From the NCBI GenBank assembly GCA_025869435.1, contig JAOZVS010000135.1:1-40803 (forward strand): a stretch of 40,803 bases of DNA. The letters are read 5' to 3'. The notes under the pieces were generated by a model. That model searched no databases. It saw nothing but the letters and a program-made list of their open reading frames with translations, and had not been told where the DNA came from. Of the stretch, positions 34,690 through 40,803 are shown in pieces. The DNA comes from Zavarzinia sp. (GTDB lineage: Bacteria; Pseudomonadota; Alphaproteobacteria; Zavarziniales; Zavarziniaceae). The position numbers and the translations under genes were made by a program. How positions within the stretch are numbered: the stretch's first letter is position 1; each line of letters opens with the position of its first letter.

Positions 34690-35162
34690 TCCGCCTCGCC
34701 ACCATCGCGGATGCCGAGGCGATCCATGCCATGATCCTCGGCATCGGTGCCGTGCTCGGTCAGGCGCATAAGATCGCCGGCACGGTTGAGGATTTGCGGC
34801 GCTGGGGCTTCGGTCCCGACCCCGCGTTCGAGGCGCTGATCGCGGAGGAGGGGGGGCGGCCGGTCGGCCTCTGCCTCTATTTCCGCTCGTTCTCGACCTG
34901 GCGCGGGCGGCCCGGGGCCTATGTTCAGGACCTGTATGTCGATCCCGCCTGCCGGGGCGGCGGCTGGGGCCGGCGCCTGCTCGCGGCCTGCGCCGCGCGC
35001 GCGGCGGAAAAGGGCGGCGCCTATATCCGCCTGTCGGTCGATGCCGCCAATATCGCGGCGCAAGGTTTCTATGCCCGCGCCGGCTTCCGCCATGCCGCCG
35101 ACGATCTCATTCACCAGATCGACGGCGAGGATTTCCGGCGGCTGGCGGGGGAAGTTGTTTGA
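34686..35162 (+). CDS. GNAT N-acetyltransferase, SSAT-like
   Basis: A 158-residue acetyl-CoA-dependent N-acetyltransferase. The GNAT fold shows as IRLATIADAEAI (strand 1), LYFRSFSTWRGRPGAYVQDLYV (strands 4-5), the CoA pyrophosphate loop CRGGGWGRRLL, and FYARAGF (motif B). The FSTWRGR...LYVDP arrangement resembles spermidine/spermine acetyltransferases, so a diamine or amino-group acceptor is my inference. The only reasonable start is TTG 34686, which overlaps the BKACE stop (TTGA), implying translational coupling; ATG codons further in would remove strand 1. Confidence 0.82.
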   Translation: MIRLATIADAEAIHAMILGIGAVLGQAHKIAGTVEDLRRWGFGPDPAFEALIAEEGGRPVGLCLYFRSFSTWRGRPGAYVQDLYVDPACRGGGWGRRLLAACAARAAEKGGAYIRLSVDAANIAAQGFYARAGFRHAADDLIHQIDGEDFRRLAGEVV

Positions 35163-35180
35163 AATGGCGGAGCCTTCCCA

Positions 35181-35236
35181 CCTCACCCCGGCCCTCTCCC
35201 CCCAGAGGGCGGAGAGGGTTGGGTGAGGAGGGAAAC
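35181..35236. repeat. Palindromic intergenic repeat, family A, copy 3
   Basis: A single-module copy: outer arms CCTCACCC (35181-35188) / GGGTGAGG (35221-35228), inner arms CCCTCTCC (35192-35199) / GGAGAGGG (35211-35218), closing with AGGGAAAC. It occupies the gap between the acetyltransferase and the M20 hydrolase gene on the same strand. Confidence 0.85.
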
Positions 35237-35259
35237 ACCGGCCCTGGGAGTGACCGAAA

Positions 35260-36546
35260 ATGAGCCTCGATCCCGCGCTTTCCGCCGACATCAAGAATGC
35301 CGTCGCCAGTCTCGCCGATGAAGGCACGGTCCTTCTGGCCGATCTGGTGCGCGAGGGCAGCGTGCTGGGCGAGGAGGCGGGCGCGCAAGCCCTGATGGCC
35401 GAGCGGTTCGCCGACATGGGTCTCGACGTCGACCGGTTCGAGATCGATCTGGCCGCGATCCGGGACCTGCCGGGTTTCTCGCCGCCGGTGATCGATGTCT
35501 ACAAGGGGCGGGAGAATGTCGTCGGGCGTCATGTGCCGAAGGCGGCGACGGGCAAGTCGCTGATCTTGAACGGCCATATCGACGTGGTGCCGACCGGGCC
35601 GGAAGCGCTCTGGACCACGCCGCCCTTCGTTCCGAGGATAGAGGACGGCAAGCTCTACGGTCGGGGCGCGGGCGACATGAAGGCGGGCATCGCCGCCTAT
35701 TGCATGGCCTTCGATGCCCTGGCGCGTCTTGGCCTGCAGCCGGCGGCGCCGGTCTATCTGCAATCGGTGATCGAGGAAGAATGCACGGGCAATGGCGCCC
35801 TCGCCTGTCTCGCCCGGGGCTACCGGGCCGATGCCGCCATCATCCCCGAGCCCTTCGACCAGAGCCTGCTGATCGCGCAATTGGGCGTGATGTGGCTGAG
35901 CGTCGATCTGGTCGGCAAGCCGGCCCATGTGCTGGACACATCGGCCGGGACCAATGCGATCGAGGCGGTCTATGCCCTGTTCGATGCCCTGCGCGGGGTG
36001 GAGGCGGCCTGGAACGCGCCCGGTTTCCGCCATGCCTGCTACCGCGATCACAAGCATCCGGTGAATTTCAACCTGGGCCGGATTTCGGGCGGCGAATGGC
36101 CGTCGTCTGTGCCTTGCGCCGCTTCGATCGACGTCCGTGTCGGCTTCTATCCCGGCATGACGATTTCAGGCGTGAAGCAGGCGCTGGAGGCGGCGATCGC
36201 GGCGGCGGTGGCGGAGCGACCCCCCTTGCGCGGGGCGCAGGTGAAGATCCGCTACAAGGGCTTTCAGGCCGAGGGCTGCGCCATCGACCCGCAGGACCCG
36301 CTGCTCGTCGGCCTTCGCCGCGCCCATGAGGCGGTGAGCGGAAAACCGATCATCGAACTCGCCTCCACCGCGACGACCGATGCCCGTTTCTTCATCCTTT
36401 ACGGTGATACGCCGGCGACCTGCTACGGCCCCAGGGCCGGCAGCATCCACGGTATCGACGAATGGGTCGAACTCTCGACCATGATCGAGGTCGCCCAGGT
36501 CCTCGCGCTGTTCATGGCGGATTGGTGCGGGGTGGAGAGACGCTGA
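35260..36546 (+). CDS. M20 family metallohydrolase (ArgE/DapE-like deacylase)
   Basis: A 428-residue dizinc amidohydrolase. Metal and catalytic residues are in NGHIDVVP (His106, Asp108), GRGAGDMKAG (bridging Asp139), IEEECTGN (general base Glu172 and ligand Glu173) and GSIHGIDE (His about 397); the dimerisation lid lies between. ArgE/DapE relatives remove acetyl or succinyl groups from amino compounds; exact substrate unknown. It is the last gene of the aminotransferase-BKACE-acetyltransferase run, separated from it by a repeat. Its last 35 nt overlap the 3' end of the convergent LysR gene. Confidence 0.88.
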   Translation: MSLDPALSADIKNAVASLADEGTVLLADLVREGSVLGEEAGAQALMAERFADMGLDVDRFEIDLAAIRDLPGFSPPVIDVYKGRENVVGRHVPKAATGKSLILNGHIDVVPTGPEALWTTPPFVPRIEDGKLYGRGAGDMKAGIAAYCMAFDALARLGLQPAAPVYLQSVIEEECTGNGALACLARGYRADAAIIPEPFDQSLLIAQLGVMWLSVDLVGKPAHVLDTSAGTNAIEAVYALFDALRGVEAAWNAPGFRHACYRDHKHPVNFNLGRISGGEWPSSVPCAASIDVRVGFYPGMTISGVKQALEAAIAAAVAERPPLRGAQVKIRYKGFQAEGCAIDPQDPLLVGLRRAHEAVSGKPIIELASTATTDARFFILYGDTPATCYGPRAGSIHGIDEWVELSTMIEVAQVLALFMADWCGVERR

Positions 36547-37432
36547 GCAGCCAGTCGCGGAAGGCGATCAGGGCGGGCAGGCCACGTTTCGCTTCCGGAT
36601 AGGCGAAGAAATAGCCCTGCTGGCTGGTGACCCTGGCGTCGAACAGCACCGACAATTCGCCCCTTCCGATCTCGTCGGCGACCAGCACCTGCGGGGCGAG
36701 GGCGACGCCGAGGCCGGCGACCGCCGCCTGCAGCACTTGCGCGAATTGCTCGAAGGAAATGCGCGGCTGGCCGGGCTGGGCTTCGATGCCCTGGCTCTCG
36801 AACCATTCGCCCCAGGCCTTGGGCCGCGTCGCCTGGACGAGGAGCGTGGCCCGGGCGAGGTCCTGCGGTCGCCGCCAGCCCTCGCTGGCGATCAGGGCGG
36901 GGGCGGCGACGGGCACCAACACCTCGCCCATCAGGGGATGCAGCACGGCGCCCGGCCAATGGGCGTCGCCGAAATGGATGGCGGCATCGAGGCCCTCGCG
37001 CTCGAAATCGAAGGGGCGGAGGCGGGTCGAAAAACGGATCGTCACCTCCGGATGCTGGCGAAAGAAATCGGGCAGGCGAGGGATCAGCCAGCGGGTGCCG
37101 ATGGTCGGCAGGATCGCGAGGTCGAGGGTGCCGCCCTTGCCCTTGAAGGCGATGGTCTGCGCCGTGGCCGAGGCGAAGCGGGCGAGCGTGTCGCGCATGG
37201 ACTCGGCATAGAAACGGCCGGCCTCGGTCAGATGCACGCGCTGGCGCCGCCGCTCGAACAGCGCGAGGCCAAGGCGCGCCTCGAGGTCCTTCACCTGGCG
37301 GCTGACCGCGCCTTGCGTCAGGTTCAGCTCCGTCGCCGCCTTGGTGAAACTGCCCAGCCGCGCCGCCGCCTCGAAGGCGACGAGACTGCCGAGTGGCGGG
37401 ATCAGGCGGCGGCTGAAACTGTCGGTCATCAT
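36512..37432 (-). CDS. LysR-type transcriptional regulator of the glutarate genes (GcdR-like)
   Basis: A 306-residue LysR regulator. The N-terminal winged helix-turn-helix is LVAFEAAARLGSFTKAATELNLTQGAVSRQVKDLE (about 17-51); the remainder is the two-lobed effector domain (LAILPTIGTRWLIPRLP, AAIHFGDAHWPG, QAAVAGLGVALAPQ), of the GcvA-like subgroup. It is transcribed away from glutaryl-CoA dehydrogenase and a CoA-transferase, the same arrangement as gcdR-gcdHG in Pseudomonas, so glutarate or glutaryl-CoA is the presumed inducer. Two palindromes in the divergent gap (37557-37592) are its likely operator. ATG 37432 or 37429 are equally possible starts. Confidence 0.88.
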   Translation of the reverse strand: MMTDSFSRRLIPPLGSLVAFEAAARLGSFTKAATELNLTQGAVSRQVKDLEARLGLALFERRRQRVHLTEAGRFYAESMRDTLARFASATAQTIAFKGKGGTLDLAILPTIGTRWLIPRLPDFFRQHPEVTIRFSTRLRPFDFEREGLDAAIHFGDAHWPGAVLHPLMGEVLVPVAAPALIASEGWRRPQDLARATLLVQATRPKAWGEWFESQGIEAQPGQPRISFEQFAQVLQAAVAGLGVALAPQVLVADEIGRGELSVLFDARVTSQQGYFFAYPEAKRGLPALIAFRDWLLSVSPPRTNPP

Positions 37433-37452
37433 GGGGGCTCATGAGTGATCAT

Positions 37453-37533
37453 TCGTCGTCCCGGCGAAGGCCGGGACCTTGTGCCGAAGAGGCGCCCCAT
37501 CGGATAAAGGTTCCGGCCTTCGCCGGAACGACG
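37453..37533. repeat. Palindromic intergenic repeat, family B, copy 2
   Basis: Two 8-bp hairpins: GTCCCGGC (37458-37465) / GCCGGGAC (37470-37477) with a GAAG loop and GTTCCGGC (37510-37517) / GCCGGAAC (37522-37529) with a CTTC loop. The arms are also mutually inverted (CGTCGTCCCGG at the left, CCGGAACGACG at the right), so the whole unit is one long inverted repeat. It lies in the divergent lysR-gcdH gap. Confidence 0.85.
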
Positions 37534-37556
37534 AGGTGGGTTTGACGGTAGCTCAC

Positions 37557-37592
37557 TTGATGAGGAAGAGTCATCAACTTGATGCCGCATCA
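37557..37592. promoter_or_regulatory. Double palindrome, probable LysR (GcdR-like) operator
   Basis: TTGATGA (37557-37563) and TCATCAA (37571-37577) form a perfect inverted repeat with a 7-nt spacer and contain the T-N11-A core expected for LysR regulators. Two nucleotides later TGATGC-C-GCATCA (37580-37592) is another perfect palindrome with the same TGATG half-site. Together they give four half-sites, matching the recognition plus activation site layout, 64 nt before the gcdH start. Confidence 0.7.
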
Positions 37593-37655
37593 TTCGTTGC
37601 CCGACGCCCCCGGCTGGTTCATCCTGCGGGACAGACAAGCCCCTTGGAGAGAGTC

Positions 37656-38846
37656 ATGTCCTCGTCGCGCGCCATTTTCGCCTGGGAAGATCCGTTCCTT
37701 CTGGAAGAGCAACTGACCGAGGACGAGCGCCTGGTGCGCGACAGCGTTCGCGCCTATGCCCAGGAAAAGCTGATGCCGCGCGTGCTCTCGGCCTTCCGGG
37801 ACGAGCGTTTCGACCGCGAGATCATGAGCGAGATGGGGGAACTCGGTTTCCTCGGCTCGACCCTGCCGGAGGAATACGGCGGCTCGGCCGCATCCTATGT
37901 CGCCTATGGTCTCGCCGCGCGGGAAGTGGAGCGGGTCGATTCCGGCTATCGCTCGGCGATGAGCGTGCAGTCGTCCCTCGTCATGCACCCCATTTACGCC
38001 TATGGCAGCGAGATTCAGCGCAAGAAATATCTGCCGAAACTCGCCACCGGCGAATGGGTCGGCTGCTTCGGCCTGACCGAGCCCGATCACGGCTCCGATC
38101 CCGGCGGGATGCGGACGCGGGCGAAGAAAGTCGATGGCGGTTACATCCTGCATGGCTCCAAGATGTGGATCACCAATGCGCCGATCGCCGATCTCGCCGT
38201 CGTCTGGGCCAAGTCGGAGGCCCATGACAATGCGATCAAGGGTTTCGTGGTCGAGCGCGGCTTCGCCGGCTTCTCCACCCCGGCGATCGAGAACAAGCTC
38301 TCGCTCCGCGCCTCGATCACCGGCGAGATCGTGCTCGAAGACGTCTTCGTGCCGGACGAGAACCTGCTGCCCAACGCCTCCGGTCTCGGCGGGCCGTTCG
38401 GCTGTCTGAACCGGGCGCGTTACGGCATTTCCTGGGGCGCGCTGGGCGCCGCCGAATTCTGCTGGCACGCGGCCCGGCAATATACACTGGACCGCAAGCA
38501 GTTCGGCCGCCCGCTGGCCCAGACCCAGCTCGTCCAGAAGAAGCTCGCTGACATGCAGACCGAAATCACCCTCGGGCTTCAGGCCTCGCTCCGCGTCGGG
38601 CGCCTGATGGACGAGGGCAAGGTCCTGCCGGAAGCGATCTCGCTGGTGAAGCGCAACAATTGCGGTAAGTCGCTGGATATCGCCCGCCAGTCCCGCGACA
38701 TGCATGGCGGCAATGGTATCTCGGGCGAATTCCATGTCATCCGTCACCTGCTGAACCTCGAAACCGTCAATACCTACGAGGGCACGCATGACGTTCACGC
38801 CCTGATCCTCGGCCGGGCGCAGACGGGCCTTCAGGCGTTCTTCTGA
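37656..38846 (+). CDS. gcdH: Glutaryl-CoA dehydrogenase
   Basis: A 396-residue FAD enzyme of the acyl-CoA dehydrogenase family that oxidises and decarboxylates glutaryl-CoA to crotonyl-CoA and CO2 in lysine, tryptophan and glutarate breakdown. The GCDH-specific signatures are unmistakable: [17 protein letters not shown] with Arg99, which binds the gamma-carboxylate, and [17 protein letters not shown] with the catalytic base Glu375. [13 protein letters not shown] and [11 protein letters not shown] bind FAD. ATG 37656 has GGAGAGAG upstream; the open frame extending to 37479 is not coding. The CoA-transferase gene follows after 2 nt. Confidence 0.96.
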   Translation: MSSSRAIFAWEDPFLLEEQLTEDERLVRDSVRAYAQEKLMPRVLSAFRDERFDREIMSEMGELGFLGSTLPEEYGGSAASYVAYGLAAREVERVDSGYRSAMSVQSSLVMHPIYAYGSEIQRKKYLPKLATGEWVGCFGLTEPDHGSDPGGMRTRAKKVDGGYILHGSKMWITNAPIADLAVVWAKSEAHDNAIKGFVVERGFAGFSTPAIENKLSLRASITGEIVLEDVFVPDENLLPNASGLGGPFGCLNRARYGISWGALGAAEFCWHAARQYTLDRKQFGRPLAQTQLVQKKLADMQTEITLGLQASLRVGRLMDEGKVLPEAISLVKRNNCGKSLDIARQSRDMHGGNGISGEFHVIRHLLNLETVNTYEGTHDVHALILGRAQTGLQAFF

Positions 38847-38848
38847 TC

Positions 38849-40015
38849 ATGTCGGACGCCCCCCTCGCCGGACTGAAGGTCGTCGAACTGGCCCGCATCC
38901 TGGCCGGTCCCTGGGCCGGCCAGATCTTGGCCGACCTCGGCGCCGACGTGATCAAGATCGAAAAACCGGGGGAGGGGGACGACACGCGGGGCTGGGGTCC
39001 GCCCTTCATACCGGCGGCCGACGGCTCCAGCCTCGGCGCCGCCTATTTCCATTCCTGTAACCGGGGGAAACGCTCGGTCGCCGTTGATATCGCGACGCCG
39101 GAAGGTCAGGTGGCGGTGCGCGCGCTGGTCGCCGAAGCCGACGTGCTGATCGAGAATTTCAAGGTCGGCGGCCTTGCCCGCTATGGGCTCGACTATGCCA
39201 GCCTCGCCGCGATCAATCCCCGCCTCGTCTATTGCTCGATCACCGGTTTCGGCCAGGATGGGCCCTATGCCAAGCGCGCCGGCTACGACCTGATGATCCA
39301 GGGCCTCGGCGGCATCATGAGCCTGACCGGCGAGAGGGAAGGCGAGCCGCAGCGGGTGGGCGTGCCCCTCGTCGATCTCTTCACCGGGGTCTATTCCGTC
39401 GTCGCGATCCAGGCCGCGCTGGCGGAGCGTCAACGCTCCGGCCTTGGCCAGCATATCGACATGGCCCTGCTGGATACCCAGGTGGCGATCCTCGGCAATC
39501 ATGCCCATGCTTACCTCACGACCGGCACGGTGCCGACCCGCCAGGGCAATGCCCATCCCAGCATCGTGCCCTATCAGGCCTTTTCCGCTTCGGACGGCCA
39601 CCTGATCCTCGCCGTCGGCAACGACGGGCAATTCCGCAAGGCGGTGGAAGCCCTTGGCCTGCCCGAACTCGCGACCGATCCCCGCTTCAGCACCAATGCC
39701 GACCGGGTGCGCAACCGCGCCGAGCTGATCCCCATGCTCGCCGCCCGGATGGCGGGGATGAAGCGCGACGATCTCCTCGCCGCTTTCGAGAAGGTCGGCG
39801 TGCCGGCGGGGCCGATCAACACGGTGGCGCAGGTTTTCGCCGATCCGCAGGTCCAGCACCGTCACATGCAGCTGGAACTCGATTTCGGAGGGGCGCCGGT
39901 GCCGGGCGTGCGCACGCCCATCCGCTTCTCGCGCAGCCCCCTCGTGCTCGATCGGCCGGCGCCGTCGCTTGGCCAGCACACGGACGAGGTTCTCGGCCCG
40001 GCCTCGGAGGGGTGA
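38849..40015 (+). CDS. Class III CoA-transferase (CaiB/BaiF), probable succinyl-CoA:glutarate CoA-transferase
   Basis: A 388-residue family III CoA-transferase. The start LAGLKVVELARILAGPWAGQILADLGADVIKIEKPG and the covalent-intermediate Asp176 (GVPLVDLFTG) define the family; GVPAGPINTVAQVFADPQV is a conserved C-terminal block. Family members move CoA between carboxylates via an aspartyl-CoA thioester. Because it is 2 nt behind gcdH and under a LysR gene, the sensible role is activation of free glutarate to glutaryl-CoA (equivalent to human SUGCT and Pseudomonas GcdG). Substrate is inferred from context. Confidence 0.88.
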   Translation: MSDAPLAGLKVVELARILAGPWAGQILADLGADVIKIEKPGEGDDTRGWGPPFIPAADGSSLGAAYFHSCNRGKRSVAVDIATPEGQVAVRALVAEADVLIENFKVGGLARYGLDYASLAAINPRLVYCSITGFGQDGPYAKRAGYDLMIQGLGGIMSLTGEREGEPQRVGVPLVDLFTGVYSVVAIQAALAERQRSGLGQHIDMALLDTQVAILGNHAHAYLTTGTVPTRQGNAHPSIVPYQAFSASDGHLILAVGNDGQFRKAVEALGLPELATDPRFSTNADRVRNRAELIPMLAARMAGMKRDDLLAAFEKVGVPAGPINTVAQVFADPQVQHRHMQLELDFGGAPVPGVRTPIRFSRSPLVLDRPAPSLGQHTDEVLGPASEG

Positions 40016-40031
40016 TCTCATTCGGTGAGGC

Positions 40032-40045
40032 TTGACCTGTGTCAA
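40032..40045. promoter_or_regulatory. FNR/FixK-type box TTGAC-N4-GTCAA
   Basis: TTGACCTGTGTCAA is a perfect inverted repeat matching the FNR/FixK/Dnr consensus TTGAY-N4-RTCAA. Its centre is 72 nt before the Spy-like gene start; activation from a class II site would put the transcription start near 40080 with a leader of about 30 nt. Also 17 nt after the CoA-transferase stop. Confidence 0.6.
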
Positions 40046-40110
40046 TGACGCCGCACTCCCATCGGGCCGGACTGGCGGGAGCGGGCATTCACGAGACAAG
40101 GACAAGAACG

Positions 40111-40665
40111 ATGAACCTCATTTCCCGACAATCGGCACTGGCTCTGGCGGCCGTGTTGCTGATCGCGACCCCGGTCGCGGCCCAATCCGGTGGACCGGGC
40201 GGCGGCTATGGCATGATCGGCGGCACCTGTCCGAGCATGGGCATGATGGGCCCGGGCGGCATGGGTCCGGGTGGCATGGGCCCGGGTGGCATGGGCATGG
40301 GCCAGGGTGGCGGCCCCGGCATGGGACGCCGGGGCATGGGCATGGGGGCGATGATCGATGCCCGCCTTGCCTATCTCAAGGCCCAGCTCGGCATCACCGA
40401 GGCGCAAGCCAAGGTCTGGGCCGCCTATGAAGATACGGTGAAGAACAGGGCCGCCGGCCGTCTGGGCAACCATGACGCGATGATGGACGCGAAGGCCAAT
40501 GGCACCGCCATCGATCGGCTGGACCTGCGCATTGCCGCCATGGAAACCATGATCGATCTTCTGAAATCGACGCGCGAGGCGACGGTCGCCCTCTACGACA
40601 GTCTCTCGGCCGAGCAGAAGGTGGTCGCCGACCAGTTGATCGGCAACGACTGCGGCGCCATGTAG
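40111..40665 (+). CDS. Periplasmic Spy/CpxP-like protein, Met/Gly-rich
   Basis: A 184-residue exported protein. Signal peptide: hydrophobic ALALAAVLLIATPVAA (9-24), cleavage expected after about residue 24. The mature N-terminus (25-90) is a low-complexity Gly/Met segment with three MGPGG units and many MGM motifs; the rest (from DARLAYLKAQLGITEAQAKVW) is helical with the LTxxQ-like pattern of Spy/CpxP chaperones and ends in NDCGAM. Spy-type proteins bind unfolded periplasmic proteins; Met-rich stretches often bind Cu+. The FNR-type box upstream suggests oxygen-dependent control. Metal binding and chaperone function are inference. Confidence 0.75.
   Translation: MNLISRQSALALAAVLLIATPVAAQSGGPGGGYGMIGGTCPSMGMMGPGGMGPGGMGPGGMGMGQGGGPGMGRRGMGMGAMIDARLAYLKAQLGITEAQAKVWAAYEDTVKNRAAGRLGNHDAMMDAKANGTAIDRLDLRIAAMETMIDLLKSTREATVALYDSLSAEQKVVADQLIGNDCGAM
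40246..40290 (+). repeat. Three 15-nt tandem repeats encoding MGPGG
   Basis: Units at 40246-40260, 40261-40275 and 40276-40290 differ only at third codon positions (ATGGGCCCGGGCGGC, ATGGGTCCGGGTGGC, ATGGGCCCGGGTGGC). In-frame copy-number change is possible here without breaking the gene. Confidence 0.85.
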
Positions 40666-40683
40666 GTCCCGCGCTTCCGGCCT

Positions 40684-40703
40684 CCCGGGGCATATGCTCC
40701 GGG
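40684..40703. terminator. Hairpin after the Spy-like gene
   Basis: CCCGGGGCATATGCTCCGGG is a near-perfect palindrome (one G-T pair) centred on GCATATGC, starting 18 nt after the stop codon. No T-run follows, so it is only a candidate transcript end. The remaining sequence to the window edge shows no gene I can support. Confidence 0.4.
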
Positions 40704-40803
40704 GGCTGCCGGCCCTGACGCCCATTCCGGCGGCATTTTCCATCCGATTTCATCCGAACGCGCTCGACCGACGGGCGCGGGACATTGGCGCCATGCCCAG
40801 GCC

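Overview
This is a high-GC chromosomal window, almost certainly from an alphaproteobacterium. The strongest taxonomic markers are a MipZ division-plane ATPase, the gene order dprA-topA-rnr-DUF983, a class II (plant-type) DAHP synthase, and the dispersed GC-rich palindromic repeats between genes. I cannot name a genus; a Rhodospirillales-like lineage is a guess. Coding density is very high: there is no gene-free stretch longer than about 300 bases. I saw no tRNA, rRNA, CRISPR array, insertion sequence or prophage gene, and no obvious pseudogene.

Layout. 1-2.1 kb: the 3' end of a Cu+ P-type ATPase, its CueR-type regulator, a GFA-family zinc protein and a LiuC-like enoyl-CoA hydratase. 2.1-5.2 kb: panC (minus), a nitronate monooxygenase and mipZ. 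5.3-8.9 kb: a sugar-nucleotide operon, galU-ugd-phosphomannomutase/phosphoglucomutase. 9.1-16.7 kb (all minus): a SBF-type transporter, then dprA, topA, rnr and a DUF983 membrane protein, a housekeeping nucleic-acid operon. 16.7-18.9 kb (minus): glutathione-dependent formaldehyde detoxification, frmA then fghA, closed by a good intrinsic terminator. 19.0-21.7 kb: class II DAHP synthase, upp and a MOSC protein. 21.7-24.3 kb: a small orphan gene, then ECF sigma factor, membrane anti-sigma factor and a Bax-inhibitor-1 family protein in one tight operon.

24.4-32.2 kb is a purine-salvage island: adenine deaminase (plus) overlaps tail-to-tail with guanine deaminase (minus), which lies downstream of a complete BMP-type nucleoside ABC importer (ATPase, two permeases, binding protein). 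32.4-36.5 kb is an uncharacterised catabolic operon: class III aminotransferase, BKACE (DUF849) beta-keto acid cleavage enzyme, SSAT-like GNAT acetyltransferase and M20 deacylase. 36.5-40.0 kb is a glutarate module: LysR regulator divergent from glutaryl-CoA dehydrogenase and a class III CoA-transferase, with a striking pair of operator-like palindromes between them. The window ends with a Met/Gly-rich Spy-like periplasmic protein behind an FNR/FixK-type box.

The best candidates for something undescribed are the aminotransferase-BKACE-acetyltransferase-deacylase operon beside the glutarate module, the sigma/anti-sigma/BI-1 operon, the FNR-boxed Spy-like gene, and two families of palindromic repeats (three and two loci) that sit only between genes. 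All functional calls come from reading protein motifs and gene order; no database search was run.
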